From the NCBI GenBank assembly GCA_021810145.1, contig JAJZJL010000006.1, positions 1 to 62,544 of the forward strand: a stretch of DNA of 62,544 nt. Reading direction: 5' to 3'. Positions 1-7,775 of the stretch are shown piece after piece. The notes under the pieces are model-generated. The model was not told the origin of the DNA, searched no databases, and saw nothing but the letters and a program-made list of their open reading frames with translations. Numbering within the stretch: the stretch's first letter is position 1; each line of letters opens with the position of its first letter. The stretch is from Planctomycetota bacterium (lineage in GTDB: Bacteria > Planctomycetota > Phycisphaerae > WQYP01). Made by a program: the position numbers and the translations under genes.

Positions 1-747
1 GATCGGGTGGCACACCGCCAGGCCCGGGTTAACATGCGTGACGTTAATTTTGCGTTCACAAAAAAGACCAATTCCGTGCCCGTTACAGCGCTGGAATTCG
101 GCCGGGCGGCTACGGAATATCCCATTGTATTTGCCGGGCCATCACCGGATCGGCTCATGCCGGTAGTGGTGCTGGGGTTGCGAAATGAAGAAAATTTATT
201 CGTCAACCCCGATGGTAAATGGACGGGAATTTATATTCCGGCGTTTATCCGGCGGTATCCGTTTGTTCTGGCGGAAAGAAACAACGCACAGGATCTCAGT
301 GTTTGCGTGGATACGGCCTTCAGCGGCTGGATGGACCCTCGCTCCACAGCGACCGGTGCGGAGAACGGTTCTGCGGCACCGGAATCCGAGGAAAAAGGGG
401 ACGCCCTGTTCGACCAGCAGGGCGCTGAAACGCCATTTCTGAAAAACGTCCTGGAGTTTCTGGGGCAATATCAGGGCAATATCCGGCAAACGCAGACGTT
501 TGTGCGGAAGCTTAATGAATTGAATCTGCTGGTGGGTCGTGAAATCCATGCCCGGGATACCGCCAATCAGCCGTTGGCATTGCGCGGCTTCTTTGCCGTG
601 GATGAAGCCAAACTCAAAGCGTTGAATGATAATCAGATTTCCGAATTATATCGTCAGGGCTTTCTGGGGCTGGTGTTTGCGCATCTTATTTCTCTGGGTA
701 ACATCGCCCGCCTGGAAGTGCGACTGCGCACCGGAGAAACACGTTAA
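1..747 (+). CDS. SapC family protein (5' end outside window)
   Basis: The protein matches the SapC family, named after a Campylobacter S-layer locus gene and of unclear biochemical role. Visible family features are the YPIVF motif near residue 40, the NLFVNPDGKWTGIYIPAFIRR block near residues 65-85, a CVDT segment and a DALFDQQG segment near 135. The reading frame is open from base 1. The first possible start is a GTG at 7 and the first ATG is at 34. Family members normally have 15-20 residues before the HRQARV-like stretch, so the true start probably lies upstream of the window. No signal peptide is visible in the part present. A methylase gene follows 33 bases downstream on the same strand. 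Family assignment is fairly secure. Function is unknown. Confidence 0.75.
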   Translation, partial: DRVAHRQARVNMRDVNFAFTKKTNSVPVTALEFGRAATEYPIVFAGPSPDRLMPVVVLGLRNEENLFVNPDGKWTGIYIPAFIRRYPFVLAERNNAQDLSVCVDTAFSGWMDPRSTATGAENGSAAPESEEKGDALFDQQGAETPFLKNVLEFLGQYQGNIRQTQTFVRKLNELNLLVGREIHARDTANQPLALRGFFAVDEAKLKALNDNQISELYRQGFLGLVFAHLISLGNIARLEVRLRTGETR

Positions 748-780
748 ACGGTACCACCCTGTTGCGCGCGGTTTATTGTT

Positions 781-1497
781 ATGAAGCATCCGTTTAATAA
801 GCCGCCGCTGCGTATTCAAACCACGACTCTGTGGGAATATCCCTCGCAGGATTACGGCCGCGAACCCCACGGGGACAAAGACTATGTTGGAGCCACGCCG
901 GCATGGGTCATATGGAACCTCCTGGAGCGCTACACGCGGGAAGGCGATAAGATTCTTGATCCGATGTGCGGCAGCGGAACCACGCTGGATGTTGCCGCTG
1001 AGTTGGGCCGGCGGGGCGTCGGATTTGATCTGGTGCCGCGCCGTGCGGATATTCAGCCGGCTGATGCGCGAAACCTTCCCTTGCCGGGAGAGAGTATCGA
1101 TTTTGTGTTTATTGATCCACCCTATAGCACACATGTTGATTACTCCGATAATCCAAAGTGCATCGGTAAGCTCGACGCGGGTGAAGCCTCGGCGGATGGA
1201 GCACTTAACGCGTATTACCGCTCCATGAGGGATGTATTTTCCCAGTGTTATCGTGTGCTCAAGCCACGGCGATATTTTGCTCTTTACGTGAGTGATTCGT
1301 TCAAAAAGGGTAAACCCTTCATCCCTATCGGCTTTGACCTCTTCGCTTTGCTTCGCCGGCAATTTACTCCTGTGGACATTATCGCGGTGGTGCGGCACAA
1401 CCAGAAATTGAAGCGGGGAAATTGGCACACCGCGGCGGTGCAGGGAAACTTTTTTCTGCGCGGGTTCAATTATCTGATCATTATGAAAAAGTTGTGA
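781..1497 (+). CDS. DNA methylase, N4/N6-type, orphan
   Basis: This is an S-adenosylmethionine-dependent amino-methyltransferase of the N6_N4_Mtase type, about 238 residues. The AdoMet-binding motif DPMCGSGTT is at residues 60-68 and the catalytic DPPY is at 112-115, so the motif order is I then IV. The N-terminal segment with TLWEYPSQDYG and the YVGATP stretch is typical of a widespread family of small stand-alone bacterial DNA methylases. No endonuclease or specificity subunit lies beside it, so it is an orphan enzyme rather than a recognisable restriction-modification system. A tRNA or rRNA substrate cannot be excluded, because TRM11-like RNA methylases share this fold. Its 3' end overlaps the convergent downstream gene by 17 bases. 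Confidence 0.8.
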   Translation: MKHPFNKPPLRIQTTTLWEYPSQDYGREPHGDKDYVGATPAWVIWNLLERYTREGDKILDPMCGSGTTLDVAAELGRRGVGFDLVPRRADIQPADARNLPLPGESIDFVFIDPPYSTHVDYSDNPKCIGKLDAGEASADGALNAYYRSMRDVFSQCYRVLKPRRYFALYVSDSFKKGKPFIPIGFDLFALLRRQFTPVDIIAVVRHNQKLKRGNWHTAAVQGNFFLRGFNYLIIMKKL

Positions 1498-2587
1498 CGT
1501 CAAACGCCGTTCCGCCGGACGAAGTCAATTGCGGCCACCAGTTGCCGGGCATTTCTTTGGCGTGGCCAAATTGGAAAAGCGGAAATCGGAACATCGCCCC
1601 GCATGCCCGTAGAATATCTACCGGCGTTAAATCGGATCGATCGCTTACGGCATAAACCGGCTCCCAATGTTCCGGTTGCAGTGCGGCGCGAAATTTCTCC
1701 AACGAGCCAAATCGATATAGCCATCCGCCCCAGCGATGGGCCGAATACCGGGCCACTCTTGCCCACCACGGATTTTCACGGTCGCATGCAAATTGACTTC
1801 CCGCCACAAGTCCCAGCGTAATGTGCCGGTGGTATGGCGCAAATGTTCGCATGGCATGGTCAATAAGCAGTTCCACCATCCCATTGGGCGCGTGCGGTGC
1901 ACGGACAATTTGTTCAATAAACATGCCGTTTCGCGCCGGAACTGGTGACGCTGCCAGCAATCCCACCAACTGCCCGTTACGGCGGGATACCGTAAAAATT
2001 CTCCGATGTGCGGCCGCATCTGACAGAATAAATGGATCCGCCAGAAACCGCAGCGGCATCAGCCGCCGCCGGGACATCCATTGCCGGATCAATTCGCGAA
2101 TATTTTCCGAAGCCGCGGCATGCGACGCGGATATCTCCATAATGTCAGCGCATTGTCGTCTGGCCCGGGCGAGTTGATATCGCAGGCGGGCGTGGCGGCG
2201 AATCATACCCGGCCAGCGCGCCGCATTCCAAATCGGGATGGCCCCGATGATTAATTTCCCGCGCCCGCGGGATGTTAATGGATTGGTGGTGTGTTCTTCC
2301 GCGCACAGATAACACACCCGCCGACGTTGTTTCCTGGCATAACATTCAAACTCTTCCGCTATTTCCGCCACCAGGCCGGTGCTGCCAATGGGGCCGCCGG
2401 CCGTAATCCAATGTCTTCCAGATTCAACATATCCAAGCATTCCCGTATGACGCTTTGAAAACCAGATTTTCATTCCGCGTTGCAATGTCTGATAGCAAAC
2501 CGTTTCATATCCGAAATTACCAAGAATTTCCTCCGCCAGTTCCCGCCCGCCGATTTGAGTATTTCTTTCCAGGACCGCTTGTGTCAT
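1481..2587 (-). CDS. DUF2156/GNAT-like acyl- or aminoacyl-transferase-type protein
   Basis: A 368-residue soluble protein resembling the C-terminal domain of phosphatidylglycerol lysyltransferases (DUF2156, a double GNAT fold). The LGYVESGRHWITAGGPIGS segment near residues 52-70, followed by an EIAEEFECYARKQRRRVCYL segment, matches the conserved first half of that domain. The second half has the GNAT-like pattern with RNGQLVGLLAASPV and a later MVELLIDHAM helix. There are no membrane segments, so it is not a full MprF. Its ATG overlaps the stop of the upstream GHMP kinase by four bases (ATGA), which indicates translational coupling and a shared process, perhaps sugar or lipid modification. 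The substrate is unknown. Confidence 0.6.
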   Translation of the reverse strand: MTQAVLERNTQIGGRELAEEILGNFGYETVCYQTLQRGMKIWFSKRHTGMLGYVESGRHWITAGGPIGSTGLVAEIAEEFECYARKQRRRVCYLCAEEHTTNPLTSRGRGKLIIGAIPIWNAARWPGMIRRHARLRYQLARARRQCADIMEISASHAAASENIRELIRQWMSRRRLMPLRFLADPFILSDAAAHRRIFTVSRRNGQLVGLLAASPVPARNGMFIEQIVRAPHAPNGMVELLIDHAMRTFAPYHRHITLGLVAGSQFACDRENPWWARVARYSAHRWGGWLYRFGSLEKFRAALQPEHWEPVYAVSDRSDLTPVDILRACGAMFRFPLFQFGHAKEMPGNWWPQLTSSGGTAFDVTTFS

Positions 2588-4017
2588 ATCAACGCTCCGG
2601 CGCTGCCGGGGGCACCTGCCTGTCGCACATCCACGTCCATTCCCATTTCTTCTTTATATCGACTGATCGTCGATAATAACGTGTCGGTTGCACGATCGGA
2701 TGCATCCATCAGCACCGCGACGGTTCCTCCACCGCCGCAATCGGTTATCCGCGCGCCATACGTTCCGGATTTCGGGCCGGCTGTGGAAAACTGATCGACA
2801 AGCCAATCCGCCTGCGGACACGATAGCTGCAGGCGCAATCGATAGCTGTGGTGCGAGGCCAGCATCAGCCGTCCGGCGCGTTGCATGATCAATTGCCGCT
2901 CCGCCGAGATAGCCGCCTCAGCCGGCGATTCGGATAATTCTTCCATGGCCTGAAGAAAATGTTCCGCATGTTCATATTCCGTTATCAGATGATCCAGTGT
3001 TGTGCGGATGGCATACATGTTGTCTCCTACGATTTCTCCGGCCTCAGGGTTCAGTTGCCCATAGGTTCTCAGAAAATCCGCTCCGCGTATGCGGCGGGGC
3101 AACAGCGAACGGAAATAACGACGATACAACTCCGGCGAAACATTACCCAGATAGCCGTGAATCGGGTTGTGCCGTTGCCCCAGATCGCGATAAATGGTTT
3201 CAATAATTTTAGCTCCCATCGCTCCGGTCAGGTGAAATTCCGCGAAGATATCGCGATTGGATTCCCGCGTTACGCTGGTATCCAGTGCCATGATTCGTAT
3301 ATCCCTGGAAAGCGGTATTTGTCCCAACAGGGAATGAGGCTGCGCGCTATACCGCAACAGATGCGCAGGCGGACCATCCTGGGCGGATAAAACCGTTAAT
3401 GCATCCACCACGTGGCCATGGTTGCCGTCTGACGCGCGTTGGGCTTCGCTGACAATGTGTGCCTTCTGTATGGCGGTCAGCGCCATGCCGCGGCTGACGC
3501 TCAGCGCCTGCAGGAACGCCGATGTAGTGGCGGTGGATGCGGCCTGTCCTGATCCGGCGCGAATATCCGAATCCACGACCACCGTTGCCCCCGGCGCGCC
3601 TTTAGCGCTTCGCATTTCGGGTATTGTCATTCCCAAGCCAATCAGTGATTGCAAAACATTGAGTAACGGAGCGGTCCATGCCACCTGCGGGTCATCCCAA
3701 CGGGAGACAAATGGATCGCGTGATTGGCCATCGGCGCAGAAAAATGCTGCGCTTGGCAAAATAACCGGTTGATGATTCTGCCGCCGCTGTTGCCCCAGGA
3801 AGATCATTTTTCCATCCTCCCGCCATTGCAACGCCACGCCCGCCCGGCTTGGTAGCGCCATTTGCGCTACCACTCCGCCCGCCTCCAGCGACAGCCCACC
3901 CAGCACGTCAACCCGCGCCGGGGCTGTACAAATCGTTGCATTACCATGATTTTGACCTGCCGCGACCGATTTAAGCTGTCTTGTCAAACGGTCTGTCAAT
4001 GAGCCATCGATCTTCAT
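2584..4017 (-). CDS. GHMP family sugar kinase (galactokinase/arabinokinase-like)
   Basis: An ATP-dependent small-molecule kinase of the GHMP superfamily, about 477 residues. Motif 1 is the APARVDVLGG stretch near residue 35. Motif 2 is the ATP-binding loop DSDIRAGSGQAASTAT near residue 150. Motif 3 is the glycine-rich GARITDCGGGGTVAVL near residue 445. The motif 3 form and the overall length resemble galactokinase and L-arabinokinase rather than the shorter mevalonate-pathway kinases, so a sugar substrate is likely. I chose the ATG at 4017 over an upstream in-frame TTG at 4026. There is no strong ribosome binding site for either. The gene diverges from nuoA, is translationally coupled to the following DUF2156-like gene, and the pair forms an operon. 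The sugar itself cannot be read from the sequence. Confidence 0.72.
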   Translation of the reverse strand: MKIDGSLTDRLTRQLKSVAAGQNHGNATICTAPARVDVLGGLSLEAGGVVAQMALPSRAGVALQWREDGKMIFLGQQRRQNHQPVILPSAAFFCADGQSRDPFVSRWDDPQVAWTAPLLNVLQSLIGLGMTIPEMRSAKGAPGATVVVDSDIRAGSGQAASTATTSAFLQALSVSRGMALTAIQKAHIVSEAQRASDGNHGHVVDALTVLSAQDGPPAHLLRYSAQPHSLLGQIPLSRDIRIMALDTSVTRESNRDIFAEFHLTGAMGAKIIETIYRDLGQRHNPIHGYLGNVSPELYRRYFRSLLPRRIRGADFLRTYGQLNPEAGEIVGDNMYAIRTTLDHLITEYEHAEHFLQAMEELSESPAEAAISAERQLIMQRAGRLMLASHHSYRLRLQLSCPQADWLVDQFSTAGPKSGTYGARITDCGGGGTVAVLMDASDRATDTLLSTISRYKEEMGMDVDVRQAGAPGSAGALI

Positions 4018-4077
4018 GAATATCAATAATAGGCGATGGTTTACCGATGACCAAGCAAAGGCGATATTTTCCCACCT

Positions 4078-4107
4078 TTGACCTTAGCCGCCGCGCTCCG
4101 ATATAAT
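4078..4107 (+). promoter_or_regulatory. sigma70-type promoter of nuoAB
   Basis: A TTGACC -35 hexamer (4078-4083) and a perfect TATAAT -10 hexamer (4102-4107) are separated by 18 bases. The expected start of transcription is near 4114, giving a leader of about 40 nt before the nuoA ATG at 4153. It lies in the divergent gap with the GHMP kinase gene. Confidence 0.7.
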
Positions 4108-4152
4108 CCTTAAAAGATTGTGAATTGTTTCACTGATGATGGACATACGTGA

Positions 4153-4578
4153 ATGGTAAATGTGCTGACAACGGCTCTGGCGACATCCCATATTGAATTT
4201 TACAGCGGATGGGCGCTGCTGGGAATTCTTTTTCTCATCGGCTTGGCATTCGGCATCGGCAATGTGGTTCTTTCGCATACGCTCGGGCCGGCACGCAAAG
4301 GGTTGGTAAAGGATTCAACCTATGAATCCGGTGTTGATCCGCTGGGCAGCACCCGGGAACGTTTCAATGTGCGCTTCTATCTCGTTGCGATGATCTTTCT
4401 GGTATTCGATGTCGAAGTGCTGTTTATCATTCCCTGGCTTTACGTTTTCAATAACCAGCGCCATCCTTGGGTCGTGTTACCGCTGGGCGCACTATTTGCA
4501 AGTATTTTAATTTTTACATTGATTCTGCTGGTTGCCTATGTGTATGCCTGGGGTAAGGGCGTATTTCAATGGGATTGA
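4153..4578 (+). CDS. nuoA: NADH-quinone oxidoreductase subunit A
   Basis: A membrane subunit of respiratory complex I, 141 residues with three transmembrane helices near residues 15-38, 77-98 and 107-130. The family signature is the loop with YESGVDPLG followed by the RFNVRFYLVAMIFLVFDVEV segment at the start of helix 2. This loop contacts the quinone-binding junction with subunits B and D. A short N-terminal extension of about 15 residues precedes the first helix. The stop is about 30 bases before the nuoB start, so A and B are co-transcribed. Subunits C and D, which usually follow, are absent here. Confidence 0.93.
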   Translation: MVNVLTTALATSHIEFYSGWALLGILFLIGLAFGIGNVVLSHTLGPARKGLVKDSTYESGVDPLGSTRERFNVRFYLVAMIFLVFDVEVLFIIPWLYVFNNQRHPWVVLPLGALFASILIFTLILLVAYVYAWGKGVFQWD

Positions 4579-4608
4579 GGCACAAAGCCGGACAGAATGG
4601 AGTTTATC

Positions 4609-5184
4609 ATGTCAATTGAACCAACAGCCTTGCCGGATAATTTTCTCACACTTAACTTGAAGAAGGTGGTTAATTGGTGTCGGCGTTCCAGTGTGTGGCC
4701 TCTGCCGTTTGCCACCGCCTGCTGCGGCATTGAGCTTATGGCCACCGCGAGCAGCCGGTATGATCTGGCCCGCTTTGGTGCGGAAGTCATGCGGTTTTCG
4801 CCTCGTCAGGCTGATCTGTTAATCGTCGCCGGACGAATCAGCTTTAAGATGGTTCCCGTTCTGCATCGCATTTACCTGCAGATGGCCGAGCCAAAATGGG
4901 TTATCAGCATGGGGGCCTGCGCAAGCACCGGCGGCGTATTTGATAACTATGCCACCGTACAGGGCATCGACCAGTTTATGCCGGTGGATGTTTACGTGCC
5001 CGGGTGTCCGCCGCGACCGGAAACGCTCATCGAGGGTATCATGGCCATTCAGCGAATTATCGATCAGGACGGGCTGCCCCCGTCCAAACGTCAGCCGCTG
5101 AAAATATCCATTCCCCCGACGTATAAACCCGCGCCGCAGCCGCAAATTGAGCTTGGACCACGGCTCACAGCGGCCATGCGATAA
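4609..5184 (+). CDS. nuoB: NADH-quinone oxidoreductase subunit B
   Basis: The peripheral-arm subunit that carries the terminal [4Fe-4S] cluster N2 and passes electrons to quinone. All four cluster ligands are present: the adjacent pair in TACCGIELM (C38, C39), C104 in GACAST and C133 in PGCPPRP. The spacings of 65 and 29 residues are the same as in E. coli NuoB. I chose the ATG at 4609 over one at 4597, because a GGAG lies six bases ahead of 4609. The proline-rich C-terminal tail beyond residue 165 is typical of bacterial forms. It follows nuoA directly. The next gene is an ECF sigma factor, not nuoC. Confidence 0.95.
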   Translation: MSIEPTALPDNFLTLNLKKVVNWCRRSSVWPLPFATACCGIELMATASSRYDLARFGAEVMRFSPRQADLLIVAGRISFKMVPVLHRIYLQMAEPKWVISMGACASTGGVFDNYATVQGIDQFMPVDVYVPGCPPRPETLIEGIMAIQRIIDQDGLPPSKRQPLKISIPPTYKPAPQPQIELGPRLTAAMR

Positions 5185-5277
5185 AACCGGTACACCGCGG
5201 TCCGTGCGGAACGTTTCTGCATCCGGAAAAGCATATTGGGAATGGCCCGATGCCAGGATGATCCAAGGAGCTGCGTT

Positions 5278-5892
5278 TTGACCTCTGGGGCTGATGGATC
5301 GTTGGTGGATGATTTGGCACTGATGCGAGCGGTCGCATCGCGCGACCGTTCCGCGCTTAATACCCTGTACGATAAATATTCCGGAACCCTTCTGACGCTT
5401 GGCTCCCGTCTGCTGGCGGATCGCAGCGAGGCCGAGGACCTGCTTATCGACGTGTTTTGGGAAGTATGGAATCGGGCGGACCGTTATGATCCCGCACGCG
5501 CATCTCCGCTGACCTATCTGGTCATGTTGTGCCGCAGCCGGGCGATAGATCGGCTGCGCAGCGCCCGTGCCGTAAAAAAAATGCCCCATGGCCCCCGGAT
5601 TTCGGTTGAAGCTGCCGCCGATAAAGGCATGGATATTCCCGATCATGTCACACCCGTGACGTATGCGGACCTTGCCGAAACACAGGAAAAGGTTCGCTCG
5701 GGCGTCGAAAAATTAAGTGCGCCGCAACGGCAAGCACTGGAATTGGCATTTTTTGAGGGGTTGAGCCATACGGAAATTGCGGAGAAAACGCAAATTCCGC
5801 TCGGCACGGTCAAAAGTCATATTCGCCTGGGTTTAATCCGCCTGCGCGAGATTTTGCGTAATGTAGGTGTAGATGCGGAGTCAACACTGTGA
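5278..5892 (+). CDS. ECF RNA polymerase sigma factor (SigK-like group)
   Basis: An extracytoplasmic-function sigma factor with region 2 (LYDKYSGTLLTLGSRLLADR through DLLIDVFWEVWNRA, with the RAIDRLRSARA -10 recognition part) and region 4 (LSAPQRQALELAFFEGLSH followed by the EIAEKTQIPLGTVKSHIRLG helix-turn-helix). Start choice: the frame opens at a TTG at 5236, with an ATG at 5242. A clean AAGGAG at 5265-5270 sits seven bases before the TTG at 5278, which I prefer. The stop overlaps the GTG start of the RskA-type anti-sigma gene by four bases, so the pair is translationally coupled. This is the standard arrangement for a membrane-controlled stress regulon. Confidence 0.9.
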   Translation: MTSGADGSLVDDLALMRAVASRDRSALNTLYDKYSGTLLTLGSRLLADRSEAEDLLIDVFWEVWNRADRYDPARASPLTYLVMLCRSRAIDRLRSARAVKKMPHGPRISVEAAADKGMDIPDHVTPVTYADLAETQEKVRSGVEKLSAPQRQALELAFFEGLSHTEIAEKTQIPLGTVKSHIRLGLIRLREILRNVGVDAESTL

Positions 5893-6737
5893 ATTGCCGT
5901 GAGGCCCAAGATGTGATCCCTCTTCAAGCCGCCGGAGCTGCGGTGCAGGAAGAAAGTGCGCGTCTGGAGGAACACCTTCAAAACTGTCCGCACTGTCGGG
6001 AACTCATGGGGGATTTCACTCAAATCGCGGCCCATTTGGCAGTCGCAGCCAATCCAACACCCGTTCCCGGTGCATTGCGGGAGGCACTGAACCGCCGTAT
6101 TGATCAGTCTATTGCGCCTGTTGATTTTAAAAATCCACCGCAGAATTCACGAATGGGCTTCATCATTGCCCTGGCCGCAAGTATCGCCCTTTTGATCGCC
6201 ATGGGGATGAGTCTTTATATTCAACATCTTCAGAAATCTGAAATTCACGGCTTGCACCGGCTTCTCGCATTTAGTGAGCAGCAGAACCGCAAGGTTATCG
6301 CTCATGAGGCAACCGTTGTTACTCAATGGGAAAGGCGCGTGCGGCGGCTGCAGAGCCGCGTGCGGCAGGCCGACGAGATTATCAATATGCTTAAGGTGCC
6401 GCATCTGCAAATGGCATCGCTTACGGGGGTGGGAAAACAGCCCTCCGCATTTGGCCGATTATTCTGGGACAAGCACGCCAAAATCTGGAAATTCTGTGCC
6501 GCCGATTTAAAGCCGCTTCAGTCGGATAAAACCTATGAGCTTTGGTGGATCACCCCCGCAAGCAAAAAAATTCCAGCCGGAACATTTAACGTCGATACCA
6601 CAGGTTTTGTCATGTTTACCCCCACAATTCCTCCCGGCTTGAAACTCTCCCACGCTATGACGGCCGCTGTCACCATTGAACCTGCCGGCGGCGACCTGCA
6701 GCCGCGGGGGCCTGTTGAATTAATCGGGAAATTGTGA
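5889..6737 (+). CDS. Membrane anti-sigma factor, RskA family, zinc type
   Basis: The cognate regulator of the upstream ECF sigma factor. The N-terminal cytoplasmic domain has a complete zinc-associated anti-sigma pattern: C3, then H29, C33 and C36 in EEHLQNCPHC. One transmembrane helix lies near residues 89-110 (MGFIIALAASIALLIAMG). A coiled-coil-like segment at about 115-165 leads to the extracytoplasmic RskA C-terminal domain, marked by AFGRLFWDKHAKIW, KTYELWWI and PAGTFNV. The start is a GTG overlapping the sigma gene stop. It presumably holds the sigma factor at the membrane until it is proteolysed in response to an envelope signal. The signal cannot be read from sequence. Confidence 0.85.
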   Translation: MNCREAQDVIPLQAAGAAVQEESARLEEHLQNCPHCRELMGDFTQIAAHLAVAANPTPVPGALREALNRRIDQSIAPVDFKNPPQNSRMGFIIALAASIALLIAMGMSLYIQHLQKSEIHGLHRLLAFSEQQNRKVIAHEATVVTQWERRVRRLQSRVRQADEIINMLKVPHLQMASLTGVGKQPSAFGRLFWDKHAKIWKFCAADLKPLQSDKTYELWWITPASKKIPAGTFNVDTTGFVMFTPTIPPGLKLSHAMTAAVTIEPAGGDLQPRGPVELIGKL

Positions 6738-6847
6738 CCTGCCTGAGACCGCGGTGTCTGAAATCCCGGGCACCAATTTTGGCACCGGCCGCAGCCGCTT
6801 GTTACCTTCAAGACCCCAACGCAATGCTGTATCAGCCGGCATCACTC

Positions 6848-7744
6848 TCAGAATCGTCCTAAATTGTGTGCCACCTTCACATAAATGATAAAAAGATAAT
6901 TGCGTCCTTTGAACTGCGTAATTTTTCCACTGACACGAAATTTTATTTCCGTCCCAACCCGGGCACTTCGTGTTTCCATGCGTTGCAGTAATCGACACGG
7001 CAATAAAACCAGCGGTGGCTCTGAAAGGCCCGGTCCGTCGGCCTGGAATACAAAAATCCATTCATGCAATGGTTGATTAAAAAGCAGCCGGCCCGCGCGA
7101 TTCCATATAAACGACCCTTCACGCAAGGCGGGCGGATGCGCATATTGGATCGGTTGCGGGAGATCAGGAATTGGCTTGGCCGTAAGCATCGGTTGGATGT
7201 GCACGAGCTGCTGAAGCGGGCGGGAAAGATGGTGCGACAACAAACGGTTAAGCACGTTCTGCGCGCTGGTATTTTGTCCGATCTTTGCCGTTGCGGGCTT
7301 GCTGGTCGCCGATGGCGAAGCGGCCGCAGGGGCTTGAGCATGCTTTCTGAATAAGCGCACGTCGGCCTCTGGCAGAACATAAAGCTGATGATGATATTGC
7401 GTAAGCATCCCGCTTATGACAAAGTCGGTATGGACTTTCTCAATTGCTTCCATGGTCTGCAATGCCAGGCACGGCAGGAGCCGAATAGAGCGTGGCCAGG
7501 CTTTTGGAGGCTTGATGAATTCAAATGTGGGGTATCTGCAGCCCATCTGTGGAATCAGTTTTCCCGGAACATTACTTAAGATGCTTCCGGTATGCAGCGG
7601 CTGGATCGGCGATTGCGCAGCGGCTTTTGTACGGTTCGCCGCATGACCATGATGCGGTGCGGCACCGGCGGCCCTGCCGGATAATATGGCTGTTGAACCA
7701 AATGCGGCCATCAGCAAGGCAAAATGTAATAATCCTGGTTTCAT
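6848..7744 (-). CDS. Exported hypothetical protein
   Basis: I do not recognise this protein. It has a signal-peptide-like N-terminus (residues 1-28, hydrophobic core LLHFALLMAAFGSTAIL, ending ASA-like at GRAAGA). It is rich in His, Pro and Leu and has a low-complexity Ala/Pro/Thr linker near residues 135-155. Two similar-looking segments (PRSIRLLPCLALQTMEAIEKVHTDFVISG near 83-111 and PLVLLPCRLLQRMETRSARVGTEIKFRVSG near 244-273), each followed by an aromatic Y-x-x-V/I strand, suggest an internal duplication of a small beta-rich module. It lies 31 bases downstream of polX on the same strand and may be read through from it. No function can be assigned. Confidence 0.55.
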   Translation of the reverse strand: MKPGLLHFALLMAAFGSTAILSGRAAGAAPHHGHAANRTKAAAQSPIQPLHTGSILSNVPGKLIPQMGCRYPTFEFIKPPKAWPRSIRLLPCLALQTMEAIEKVHTDFVISGMLTQYHHQLYVLPEADVRLFRKHAQAPAAASPSATSKPATAKIGQNTSAQNVLNRLLSHHLSRPLQQLVHIQPMLTAKPIPDLPQPIQYAHPPALREGSFIWNRAGRLLFNQPLHEWIFVFQADGPGLSEPPLVLLPCRLLQRMETRSARVGTEIKFRVSGKITQFKGRNYLFIIYVKVAHNLGRF

Positions 7745-7775
7745 CGGAATAATTCAACTCCGTTATTCATCGTTC

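Noticed and set aside
646..1503. 285-residue minus-strand frame opposite the methylase
   Set aside because: Antisense shadow. The plus strand has intact methylase motifs and the minus product resembles nothing known.
4819..5646. 275-residue minus-strand frame across nuoB and the sigma gene
   Set aside because: It spans the ends of two well-supported genes on the other strand and has no family features.
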